From JAHEAO01 sp041633555 (lineage in GTDB: Bacteria; Pseudomonadota; Alphaproteobacteria; Rhodobacterales; Rhodobacteraceae): a stretch of 64,000 nt of DNA. Both the position numbers and the translations under genes were made by a program. Within the stretch, counting starts at the first letter, position 1. The number at the start of each line of letters is the position of its first letter. Location: the NCBI GenBank assembly GCA_041633555.1, contig JBFKFZ010000002.1, forward strand, positions 62,001 to 126,000, read 5' to 3'. Below, one piece after another: positions 53,956-61,539 of the stretch. The notes beneath the pieces are model-generated. The model worked only from the letters and a program-made list of their open reading frames with translations. It did not search any database and was not told the DNA's origin.

Positions 53956-54855
53956 TCAGCCGAGCAGTTCGACCAGCGTTTCGCCCAGCTTTGCCGGCGA
54001 CGGAGACACCCGGATGCCTGCCGCCTTCATCGCCTCGATCTTGTCCTCGGCGCCGCCCTTGCCGCCCGAGATCACGGCGCCGGCGTGGCCCATCGTGCGC
54101 CCCGGCGGCGCGGTGAGGCCCGCGATAAAGCCGACAACCGGTTTCTTGCGGCCTTTCTTGGCTTCATCGATCAGGAACTGCGCGGCATCCTCTTCGGCCG
54201 AGCCGCCGATTTCGCCGATCATGATGATCGACTGGGTTTCGTCATCGGCGAGGAAAAGTTCGAGCACATCGATGAACTCAGTGCCTTTGACCGGATCGCC
54301 GCCGATCCCGACCGCGGTGGTCTGGCCGAGGCCCGCCATTGTGGTCTGATAGACGGCCTCGTAAGTCAGCGTGCCGGAACGCGACAACACCCCGACCGAG
54401 CCCTTGTGGAAGATCGAGCCCGGCATGATGCCGATCTTGCATTCGCCGGGCGTTAGCAAGCCGGGGCAGTTCGGTCCGACGAGGCGGCTTGAGGAGGCGT
54501 CGAGCTTCTCTTTGACGCGCACCATGTCGAGCACCGGAACGCCTTCGGTGATGCAGGTGATCAACTCGATCCCGGCGTCTATCGCCTCCTCGATTGCGGC
54601 GGCAGCACCTGCCGGGGGCACGTAGATCACGCTGGCATTGGCACCGGTCGCGTGCTTCGCTTCGGCAACACTGGCATAGATTGGCAACGACTCTCCGTTC
54701 GCGCCGGTCCAGTTGGTTCCGCCCTTCTTGGGATGGGTACCAGCAACCATCTGTGTGCCGTGATAGGCCAGCGCCTGTTCGGTGTGGAACGTGCCGGTCT
54801 TGCCGGTCAGGCCCTGCACGATGATCTTGGTTTCTTTGTTGATTAGTATGGACAT
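53956..54855 (-). CDS. sucD: succinyl-CoA synthetase alpha subunit
   Basis: Catalytic subunit of succinate-CoA ligase, 299 residues. It binds CoA through VQGLTGKTGTFHTEQAL and GTHPKKGGTNW, and its phospho-histidine is His257 in GRTMGHAGAVISGGKGGAED. CPGLLTPGECKIGIMPG is the family segment. The gene begins four bases after sucC on the minus strand. Related malate-CoA ligases share this design; the downstream PanE-like gene and upstream cysteine hydrolase make the exact substrate open, though succinate is the default. Confidence 0.95.
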   Translation of the reverse strand: MSILINKETKIIVQGLTGKTGTFHTEQALAYHGTQMVAGTHPKKGGTNWTGANGESLPIYASVAEAKHATGANASVIYVPPAGAAAAIEEAIDAGIELITCITEGVPVLDMVRVKEKLDASSSRLVGPNCPGLLTPGECKIGIMPGSIFHKGSVGVLSRSGTLTYEAVYQTTMAGLGQTTAVGIGGDPVKGTEFIDVLELFLADDETQSIIMIGEIGGSAEEDAAQFLIDEAKKGRKKPVVGFIAGLTAPPGRTMGHAGAVISGGKGGAEDKIEAMKAAGIRVSPSPAKLGETLVELLG

Positions 54856-54859
54856 GGGC

Positions 54860-56053
54860 CTAACCTTTCACGGCTGCGACGATCTTCTGGGCCGCATCGT
54901 CCAGATCGTCGGCGGCGATGACGTTGAGGCCGCTGTCATTGATAATCTTCTTGCCTTCCTTGACCTTGGTGCCTTCGAGGCGGACCACGAGCGGTACCTT
55001 GAGGCCGACATCCTTGACCGCCTGCACCACGCCCTCGGCGATCACGTCGCAGCGCATGATGCCGCCGAAGATGTTGACGAGGATGCCTTTGACGTTGGGG
55101 TCCGAGGTGATGATCTTGAATGCCGCGGTGACCTTTTCGGTGGTGGCACCGCCGCCCACATCGAGGAAGTTGGCAGGTTCCTTGCCGTAAAGCTTGATGA
55201 TGTCCATCGTCGCCATGGCAAGGCCCGCGCCATTGACCATGCAGCCGATCTCGCCATCTAGCGCGATATAGGCAAGATCGTACTTCGAGGCCTCGATCTC
55301 TTTCTCGTCCTCCTCGGACTTGTCGCGGTATTCCATGATGTCGGGATGCCGAAAGAGCGCGTTGTTGTCGAAGGACACCTTGGCGTCGAGCACGACTACG
55401 TCATTCGACTTGGTGACGATCAGCGGGTTGATCTCGAGCAGGCTCATATCCTTGCTGGTGAACGCCTCGTATAGCACGCGGAAGAGCTTCTTGCCTTGCT
55501 CGCGGGCCGCCCCGGTCAATTCAAAGGCATCGGCCAGTTTCTCGGCGTCGGCATCGGTGACGCCTTTCGATGTGGTGATGCCGATCGTGTGGATCTTTTC
55601 GGGCGTCTTCTCGGCCACGGCCTCGATATCCATGCCGCCTTCGGTGGAAGCGACAAAAGAGGTCTTGCCGGTCTCGCGGTCGACAAGGATCGAGAGATAA
55701 AGTTCTCGGTCGATATCCGCGCCATCCTCGATATAGAGACGGTTGACCTGTTTGCCGCCGGGGCCGGTCTGCTTCGTGACGAGCGTCCTGCCGAACATCT
55801 CTTTCACATTGGCCAGCGCTTCCTCGGCCGAGAACGAGACGCGCACGCCGCCCTTGGCGTCCTCCGGCAGTTCCTTGAACTTGCCCTTGCCGCGGCCGCC
55901 GGCATGGATCTGGCTTTTCACGACCCAGACCGGACCGGACATCGACCCGACTGCCGCTTCTGCCTGATCGAGACTGGTGATCGCGACACCTTTCGCGACC
56001 GGTGCCCCGAAGCCCTTGAGGACCTCCTTGGCCTGATGTTCGTGGATGTTCAT
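54860..56053 (-). CDS. sucC: succinyl-CoA synthetase beta subunit
   Basis: ATP-grasp subunit of succinate-CoA ligase, 397 residues. It starts MNIHEHQAKEVLKGFGAPVA with GGGGGAG upstream, which fixes the start at 56053. WVVKSQIHAGGRGKGKFKE is the ATP-grasp nucleotide loop, EINPLIVTKSNDVVVLDAK the metal-binding region, and GEIGCMVNGAGLAMATMDI and NIFGGIMRCDVIAEG the family's C-terminal core. It lies 23 bases downstream of the cysteine hydrolase gene on the same strand, so those two may be cotranscribed. Confidence 0.96.
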   Translation of the reverse strand: MNIHEHQAKEVLKGFGAPVAKGVAITSLDQAEAAVGSMSGPVWVVKSQIHAGGRGKGKFKELPEDAKGGVRVSFSAEEALANVKEMFGRTLVTKQTGPGGKQVNRLYIEDGADIDRELYLSILVDRETGKTSFVASTEGGMDIEAVAEKTPEKIHTIGITTSKGVTDADAEKLADAFELTGAAREQGKKLFRVLYEAFTSKDMSLLEINPLIVTKSNDVVVLDAKVSFDNNALFRHPDIMEYRDKSEEDEKEIEASKYDLAYIALDGEIGCMVNGAGLAMATMDIIKLYGKEPANFLDVGGGATTEKVTAAFKIITSDPNVKGILVNIFGGIMRCDVIAEGVVQAVKDVGLKVPLVVRLEGTKVKEGKKIINDSGLNVIAADDLDDAAQKIVAAVKG

Positions 56054-56076
56054 CTCACTCCCCCTGTGGTTGTATG

Positions 56077-56655
56077 CTACTTTATCAGTGGCAACATTTG
56101 CCTGAATGCATCGGTCCCGGCCCGGCCGAGCCATTCGAACACCACCATCTCTGTTGTTACGATGCTTACGCCAGCGGCACTGAGCCGTGCAAGGCAGGCC
56201 GACTCGCTTTCGGCAGTGCGAGAGGCGGTGGCGTCGGAGACCACGAAAACCTCGAAACCCTCTTCGACGAGGCTCGCGGCGGTCTGGACGACGCAGATAT
56301 GCGCCTCCATTCCGGTGAGGATCGCCTGGCGTCGGTCGAGCGCCTTGAAGGCCGCCGAGAAACCCTGATCCTCCATGCAGGAGAAATGCATCTTCGGCAG
56401 GATCCGGCTGTCGCCCGCGGCCTTCGCGATCTCTGGCACGGTCGCGCCGAGGCCTTGCGGATACTGCTCCGTCAGCAGCGCCGGAACGCCGGTTTTCGCC
56501 GCGGCCTGCAGCAACAGGCGAGTGTTTCTTATGGTGCGGGCAGGGGCCAGCATGGCGGGAACCAGACGTTCCTGCATGTCGATGACAACCAGTGCCGAAT
56601 CCTGCGATCTAATAAGCAAGTGGGCCCCCGAGAAAGGCAGCTCTTTGTTTGGCAT
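56077..56655 (-). CDS. isochorismatase-family cysteine hydrolase
   Basis: Amidase-like hydrolase of 192 residues. The catalytic triad of the superfamily is visible: Asp26 in VVIDMQERLV, Lys88 in LPKMHFSC and Cys121 in GMEAHICVVQTA. The substrate (a carbamoyl, amide or nicotinamide-like compound) cannot be read. The ATG at 56655 is abutted by a GntR-type operator. It is transcribed divergently from the regulator and the oxalate operon, then runs into sucCD. Confidence 0.9.
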   Translation of the reverse strand: MPNKELPFSGAHLLIRSQDSALVVIDMQERLVPAMLAPARTIRNTRLLLQAAAKTGVPALLTEQYPQGLGATVPEIAKAAGDSRILPKMHFSCMEDQGFSAAFKALDRRQAILTGMEAHICVVQTAASLVEEGFEVFVVSDATASRTAESESACLARLSAAGVSIVTTEMVVFEWLGRAGTDAFRQMLPLIK

Positions 56656-56668
56656 GTGGTATCCCACA
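56655..56668. promoter_or_regulatory. GntR-type operator at hydrolase start
   Basis: TGTGGTATCCCACA, arms TGTGG/CCACA exact, overlaps the hydrolase start codon. On the minus strand TTGACA (56676-56681) lies just upstream, so the site overlaps the hydrolase promoter. It shares 12 of 14 bases with the site at 56740-56753. Confidence 0.65.
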
Positions 56669-56716
56669 ATGGCTATTGTCAACGTTTTTCTTGGAAAATC
56701 GGTGGAAACAAAACAT

Positions 56717-56744
56717 TTGACGGAAGGTTTCGACGGTGTATGGT
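56717..56744 (+). promoter_or_regulatory. promoter of the gntR-oxc operon
   Basis: TTGACG (56717-56722) and TATGGT (56739-56744) are spaced 16 bases. The -10 element is inside the palindromic operator at 56736-56755, which would make the regulator autoregulate its operon. Confidence 0.6.
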
Positions 56745-56755
56745 ATACCACACAC
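56736..56755. promoter_or_regulatory. GntR-type operator over the operon promoter
   Basis: The central TGGTATACCA (56741-56750) is a perfect palindrome, with flanking GTGTA and CACAC extending it with one mismatch. This is the usual form of FadR-subfamily GntR operators. It lies 28 bases upstream of the regulator ATG. Confidence 0.7.
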
Positions 56756-56782
56756 CGACTTGATCGCAGCGAGTCGGAAATC

Positions 56783-57541
56783 ATGGCGGCCAGCCGTCGC
56801 GGGGGGATGATTGAAGTGTCGATTGGCGAAAAGCTGAGTCCGATTGCAGACAACTTCACCTTGAAGGATCATACCTTCGACGTGCTGCGTGAAGCGATCC
56901 TCGACATGGATATCTACAACCCCGAGACCGATCTGCGGCTCGACGAGCGCATGCTGGCCGACAGCCTGAAAGTCTCCCGCACGCCGATCCGAGAAGCACT
57001 GGCACGTCTGGCGCAAGAAGGGCTGGTACAGATCGTGCCGCGCAAGGGCGTATTCGTCTGCCGCAAATCCCGTGAAGAAATCCTTGAAATGGTCGTGACA
57101 TGGGCGGCGCTGGAAAGCATGGCCGCACGGCTGGCAACCCAGAATGCCAGTGACGCCGACCTCAAAGCGCTGCGGAAATTTGCGATGAAGCACAGCAGCG
57201 ACGCGGTGCGCGCCGATCTGGAGGAATATTCCGACGCAAATGTGAAGTTTCACCTGATGATTCTGGAACTGTCCAGATGTGCCTTGCTGCGCACAACCGC
57301 AGATGGATTGTTCACCCATATGCAGGCAGTCCGCCGCCGCACGATGGGGGAGAGCGACCGGGCCCGCCGTTCGGTCGTCGATCATATGGAGATCATCGAC
57401 GCCCTGACTGCCCGCGACGCCGACCTGGCATCGCGGCGGGTGCGCGAACACACGATGCGGTTGCATGACCACATCGCCAAGACTTGGTCCCGGGTCGAGA
57501 CGCTGGGATCGTTGAGAAAAACAGCCGGCCAAGCCAACTAG
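56783..57541 (+). CDS. GntR family (FCD-domain) transcriptional regulator
   Basis: DNA-binding repressor or activator, 252 residues. The N-terminal winged helix reads DMDIYNPETDLRLDERMLAD, then LKVSRTPIREALARLAQEGL and VQIVPRKGVFVC. The C-terminal FCD ligand domain follows (EMVVTWAALESMAARLA; FHLMILELSR; VDHMEIIDALTARDADLA). The start could be ATG 56783 or 56807; neither has a strong site. It is 17 bases upstream of oxc, so it is likely the local regulator of the oxalate operon, with oxalate, formate or an acyl-CoA as possible ligands. Confidence 0.92.
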   Translation: MAASRRGGMIEVSIGEKLSPIADNFTLKDHTFDVLREAILDMDIYNPETDLRLDERMLADSLKVSRTPIREALARLAQEGLVQIVPRKGVFVCRKSREEILEMVVTWAALESMAARLATQNASDADLKALRKFAMKHSSDAVRADLEEYSDANVKFHLMILELSRCALLRTTADGLFTHMQAVRRRTMGESDRARRSVVDHMEIIDALTARDADLASRRVREHTMRLHDHIAKTWSRVETLGSLRKTAGQAN

Positions 57542-57558
57542 TGATCGAGAGGACCGAG

Positions 57559-59334
57559 ATGACCCAATCTGCAACGGCGCAAAGAGTGGATGCAACGGAA
57601 AGCAAGTCCGAGTCCGGCCCGCTGACCGATGGGTTCCATCTTCTGATCGACGCATTGAAGCTCAATGGCCTGACCACGATCTACAATGTTCCGGGCATCC
57701 CGATTACCGATCTTGGCCGGTATGCGCAGGCGCAGGGGATGCGTGTCATATCGTTCCGGCATGAACAGCATGCCGGCTACGCCGCGTCGGTCGCCGGTTT
57801 CCTTACAAAGATGCCGGGCGTCTGCATGACAGTGTCCGCGCCGGGGTTCATGAACGGACTGACCGCCGTGGCAAACGCGACCACCAATTGCTGGCCGATG
57901 ATCCTGATTTCGGGATCGTCCGAGCGCGAAATCGTCGATCTGGCGCAGGGCGACTACGAGGAGATGGACCAGTTGGCTATCGCCCGTCCGTTCTGCAAGG
58001 CCGCTTATCGCCTGAACCACGCCGAAGATATCGGCATCGCGGTCGCCCGCGCGATCCGCAGCGCGGTCAGCGGCCGGCCGGGCGGCGTGTATCTGGATAT
58101 TCCGGGTGCGATGCTGGGGCAGGTGATGGACGAGGCGGAGGGCGCCAAGACGCTGGTCAAGGTCATCGACCCCGCCCCCCGTGCACGCCCCTCGCCCGAG
58201 GCCGTCGCCCGCGCCATCGGCGTGATGAAAGAGGCCAAGCGCCCGCTAATCGTCATCGGCAAGGGCGCGGCCTATGACCAGTCTGACGACCTGATCCGCG
58301 AGCTTGTCGAGAAGTCGGGCTATCCGTTCCTGCCGATGTCGATGGCCAAGGGAATCCTTCCAGACACCCATCCGCAATGTGCCTCTGCGGCCCGGTCGCT
58401 GGTGCTGAAGGACTCCGATGTCGTCATCATGATGGGTGCGCGGATCAACTGGCTGTTGAGCCACGGAAAGGGCAAGCAGTGGGGCGAGGCCGGCTCGAAG
58501 CGTTTCGTACAGATCGACATTGAGCCCGAGGAAATGGATTCGAACGTCGAGATCGCCGCTCCGCTGGTGGGCGACGTCGGATCCTGCGCCGCGGCGCTGA
58601 TCGAGGCGATGGAGGATCAGGGGATCGCACCGCCGAAGGACTGGCTCGACCTAGTGCATGGCAAGGCCGAGGCGAACATGCAGAAGATGTCCACGCGGCT
58701 GCAGAACAACAATCACCCGATGGATTATCACGCGGCGCTTGGTGTGCTGAAACAGGCGATCAACGACCGACCCGACACGATCCTGGTGAACGAGGGGGCG
58801 AACACGCTCGACCTGGCCCGGTCGATCATCAATGTTCACAAGCCGCGCCACCGGATCGACGTGGGCACGTGGGGCGTTATGGGCATCGGCATGGGCGCTT
58901 CTATCGCCGCCGCCATCGAGACCGGAAAGCAGGTGCTGGCGGTCGAGGGAGACAGTGCGTTCGGGTTCTGTGGCATGGAGGTCGAGACGATTTGCCGGTA
59001 CAACCTGCCGGTCTGCATCGTTGTCTTCAACAATAACGGCATCTATCGCGGAGACGGCGAGAACTGGGGAGGCGGCCAAGACCCCTCGACGACAGTGTTC
59101 GTCGAGGATGCGCGCTATGACCTCATGATGGAGGCCTTCGGCGGCAAGGGCGTCTGGGCGAAAACCCCCGACGAACTGCGTCAGGCCGTGGAAGAGGCGC
59201 TGTCCAGCGGCAAGCCGACACTGATCAACGCCGCCATCGACCCGGCCGCCGGCAAGGAAAGCGGCAACATCGGAAACCTCAACCCCCAGTCTGTGGTGGC
59301 GCAAAAGCGCTATCCGCAGGCACGGAAGAATTGA
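57559..59334 (+). CDS. oxc: oxalyl-CoA decarboxylase
   Basis: ThDP-dependent enzyme converting oxalyl-CoA to formyl-CoA and CO2, 591 residues. The catalytic Glu69 is in SFRHEQHAGYAAS, followed by GVCMTVSAPGFMNG and SGSSEREIVDLAQGDYEEMD, which are specific for OXC. The ThDP motif runs GDSAFGFCG (464-472) to NNN (491-493). The homologous 2-hydroxyacyl-CoA lyases lack these stretches in this form. The start follows GAGAGGA. It heads the degradative part of the operon with frc next. Confidence 0.96.
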   Translation: MTQSATAQRVDATESKSESGPLTDGFHLLIDALKLNGLTTIYNVPGIPITDLGRYAQAQGMRVISFRHEQHAGYAASVAGFLTKMPGVCMTVSAPGFMNGLTAVANATTNCWPMILISGSSEREIVDLAQGDYEEMDQLAIARPFCKAAYRLNHAEDIGIAVARAIRSAVSGRPGGVYLDIPGAMLGQVMDEAEGAKTLVKVIDPAPRARPSPEAVARAIGVMKEAKRPLIVIGKGAAYDQSDDLIRELVEKSGYPFLPMSMAKGILPDTHPQCASAARSLVLKDSDVVIMMGARINWLLSHGKGKQWGEAGSKRFVQIDIEPEEMDSNVEIAAPLVGDVGSCAAALIEAMEDQGIAPPKDWLDLVHGKAEANMQKMSTRLQNNNHPMDYHAALGVLKQAINDRPDTILVNEGANTLDLARSIINVHKPRHRIDVGTWGVMGIGMGASIAAAIETGKQVLAVEGDSAFGFCGMEVETICRYNLPVCIVVFNNNGIYRGDGENWGGGQDPSTTVFVEDARYDLMMEAFGGKGVWAKTPDELRQAVEEALSSGKPTLINAAIDPAAGKESGNIGNLNPQSVVAQKRYPQARKN

Positions 59335-59354
59335 ACGCTAGCGGAGAAGCAACC

Positions 59355-60614
59355 ATGAAAGCACTCGAAGGCGTCAAGATTCTCGATTTCACCCACGTTC
59401 AGTCGGGGCCGACCTGCACCCAGCTGCTGGCCTGGTTCGGGGCGGACGTGATCAAGGTCGAACGGCCCGGTGTCGGCGATGCAACGCGCAAGCAGCTGGT
59501 CGACGTACCGGGTGCAGACAGCCTCTATTTTACCATGCTGAACCACAACAAGCGGTCGATCGAGCTGAACCCGAAGACCGAAAAGGGCAAGGCGGTTCTG
59601 ACCCGGCTGGTCGAGCAATGTGACGTTTTGGTCGAGAATTTCGCGCCGGGGGCGCTCGACCGGATGGGATTTTCCTGGGAGAACATCCAGAAGATCAACC
59701 CGCGCCTGATCATGGCCTCGATCAAAGGCTTCGGGCCGGGCAAGTACCAGGACTGCAAGGTTTACGAGAACGTCGCGCAATGCGCCGGCGGGTCGGCTTC
59801 GACCACCGGTTTCATGGACGGGCCGCCACTCGTGACCGGTGCCCAGATCGGAGATTCCGGCACCGGTCTGCATCTGGCGCTCGGCATAGTCACGGCGCTC
59901 TTCCAGCGCGAGAAATCGGGACGCGGCCAAAAGGTGTCGGCAGCCATGCAGGACGGGGTTCTGAACCTTGCCCGCGTTAAGCTGCGCGACCAGCAGCGGC
60001 TGGCGGCAGGTCCGCTGAAGGAATATTCGCAGTTCGGCGAAGGCATTCCCTTCGGCGATGCGACACCGCGTGCCGGCAATGATTCCGGCGGCGGCCAGCC
60101 GGGCCGGATCCTGAAATGCAAGGGGTGGGAGACAGACCCCAACGCCTACACCTATTTCATCACCCAGGCCGCCGTCTGGGAGAAGATCTGCGACCTGATC
60201 GGCCAGCCCGACTGGAAGACAAAGGAGGGTTACGCAACCCCGCCAGAACGTCTCGACAAGCTGAACGAGGTTTTCGGCCGGATCGAGGAATGGACGATGA
60301 CCAAGACCAAGTTCGAGGTCATGGACCTGTGCAATCCGCTGGATATACCGGTGGGGCCAATCCTGTCGATGAAAGAGATCATGGAGGATGAAGGCCTTTA
60401 CGCCACTGGCACGCTGGCGCGCGTGCCGCATCCCGAGCGCGGCGAGTATGTCACGGTCGGCTGCCCGATCAAGCTGTCGGACAGCGAGGTGAAGGTCGAA
60501 CGCTCGCCGCTCCTGGGTGAGCATACCCACGAGATCCTGTCCGACGTGCTGGGCTACAAGGGCTCGGAGTTGGACGAGATCATCGCCTCGGGCGCGGTCG
60601 GGGAGGTCAAGTGA
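59355..60614 (+). CDS. frc: formyl-CoA:oxalate CoA-transferase
   Basis: Class III CoA-transferase that moves CoA from formyl-CoA to oxalate, regenerating oxalyl-CoA and releasing formate, 419 residues. The catalytic Asp167 is in TGAQIGDSGTGLHL, the N-terminal active-site Gln16 is in THVQSGPTCTQ, and the glycine loop SGGGQPGR at about 244 covers the site, as in the O. formigenes enzyme. The ATG at 59355 follows GGAGAAGC. It begins 20 bases after oxc and overlaps the next gene by one base. Confidence 0.96.
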   Translation: MKALEGVKILDFTHVQSGPTCTQLLAWFGADVIKVERPGVGDATRKQLVDVPGADSLYFTMLNHNKRSIELNPKTEKGKAVLTRLVEQCDVLVENFAPGALDRMGFSWENIQKINPRLIMASIKGFGPGKYQDCKVYENVAQCAGGSASTTGFMDGPPLVTGAQIGDSGTGLHLALGIVTALFQREKSGRGQKVSAAMQDGVLNLARVKLRDQQRLAAGPLKEYSQFGEGIPFGDATPRAGNDSGGGQPGRILKCKGWETDPNAYTYFITQAAVWEKICDLIGQPDWKTKEGYATPPERLDKLNEVFGRIEEWTMTKTKFEVMDLCNPLDIPVGPILSMKEIMEDEGLYATGTLARVPHPERGEYVTVGCPIKLSDSEVKVERSPLLGEHTHEILSDVLGYKGSELDEIIASGAVGEVK

Positions 60615-61531
60615 TGCGCCTGATCGTGATGGGACAGCAGGCCTTCGGCAAGGATGTTCTGGCCAAGGTTCTGGACGCGGGCACCGACGAGGTCGTCGCT
60701 GTCTACTGCGAGCCGGACAAGGAGGGCAAGCCCGTCGATCCGATCAAGGAATTAGCGCTGGAAAAAGGCCTGCCGGTCCTGCAGCCGGCACATTTCAAGG
60801 ATCGGGCGACGATCGACGAGATGGCGGCCTTCAAGGCCGATCTGATGATCATGGCCTTCGTCAACATATTCGTGCCGGAAGCCGCCCGCGATATGCCGAA
60901 GCATGGCTCGATCTGTTTCCACCCGTCGCTGCTGCCGCTGCATCGCGGACCCTCGGCGGTCAACTGGCCGATCATCATGGGCAGCACAGAAAGCGGCTTT
61001 TCGTGGTTCTATCCCAGCGACGGGCTGGACGAGGGCGACATCCTGATGATGTGGAAATGCCCCATCGGGCCCGACGACACGGTGATCGACCTCTATTTCA
61101 AGAAGATCTATCCGCGCGCCGTCGACTCGGTGCTGGAGGTCGTCGACCATTACCGTGACGGCAATCCGCCGCATATCGAGCAGGACGAGAGCAAGGCGAC
61201 CTACGAGCGTCGCTGCACGCAGAAGCACAGTCAGATCGATTGGAACAAGCCGGTCAAGCAGGTCTACGACCTGATCCGCGGCACCAACCCGGCCCCCGGC
61301 GCCTGGACTACGCTGAACGGCGCGAAGGTTGGCATCTATGACTGCGCACGTGTAGAAGGAGACGGTATTTCAAGTCGCATTATGGACGTGACGGACGAAG
61401 GCATCACGGTACAGACAGTTGGCGGGCGCGTACTTGTGAAACGCGTCAAGCCGGAGGGTGGAGAGAAACAGGCCGCATCTGCCTGGGCGGCATCCGCCGG
61501 ACTCAACACTGGCGACAGCCTAGGGAGCTAA
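60614..61531 (+). CDS. formyltransferase, 10-formyl-THF dehydrogenase hydrolase-domain type
   Basis: A 305-residue protein that resembles the N-terminal hydrolase domain of 10-formyl-THF dehydrogenase (ALDH1L1) more than Fmt. The catalytic His103 is in CFHPSLLPLHRG and Asp139 in SDGLDEGD; Fmt's Asn two residues before the His is Cys here, as the FDH group has a hydrophobic residue there. The segments NWPIIMG, QKHSQIDWNKP and TNPAPGAWTTLNG follow FDH. The aldehyde dehydrogenase domain is absent. It overlaps frc (TGATG) with GGGGAGG upstream. It may hydrolyse or transfer formyl groups between THF and another carrier. Confidence 0.85.
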   Translation: MRLIVMGQQAFGKDVLAKVLDAGTDEVVAVYCEPDKEGKPVDPIKELALEKGLPVLQPAHFKDRATIDEMAAFKADLMIMAFVNIFVPEAARDMPKHGSICFHPSLLPLHRGPSAVNWPIIMGSTESGFSWFYPSDGLDEGDILMMWKCPIGPDDTVIDLYFKKIYPRAVDSVLEVVDHYRDGNPPHIEQDESKATYERRCTQKHSQIDWNKPVKQVYDLIRGTNPAPGAWTTLNGAKVGIYDCARVEGDGISSRIMDVTDEGITVQTVGGRVLVKRVKPEGGEKQAASAWAASAGLNTGDSLGS

Positions 61532-61539
61532 GGAACATC

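Noticed and set aside
57559..59334. 2-hydroxyacyl-CoA lyase instead of oxalyl-CoA decarboxylase
   Set aside because: The segments around HEQHAG and SEREIVDLAQGDYEEMD match OXC closely and frc is adjacent, so OXC is the better call.
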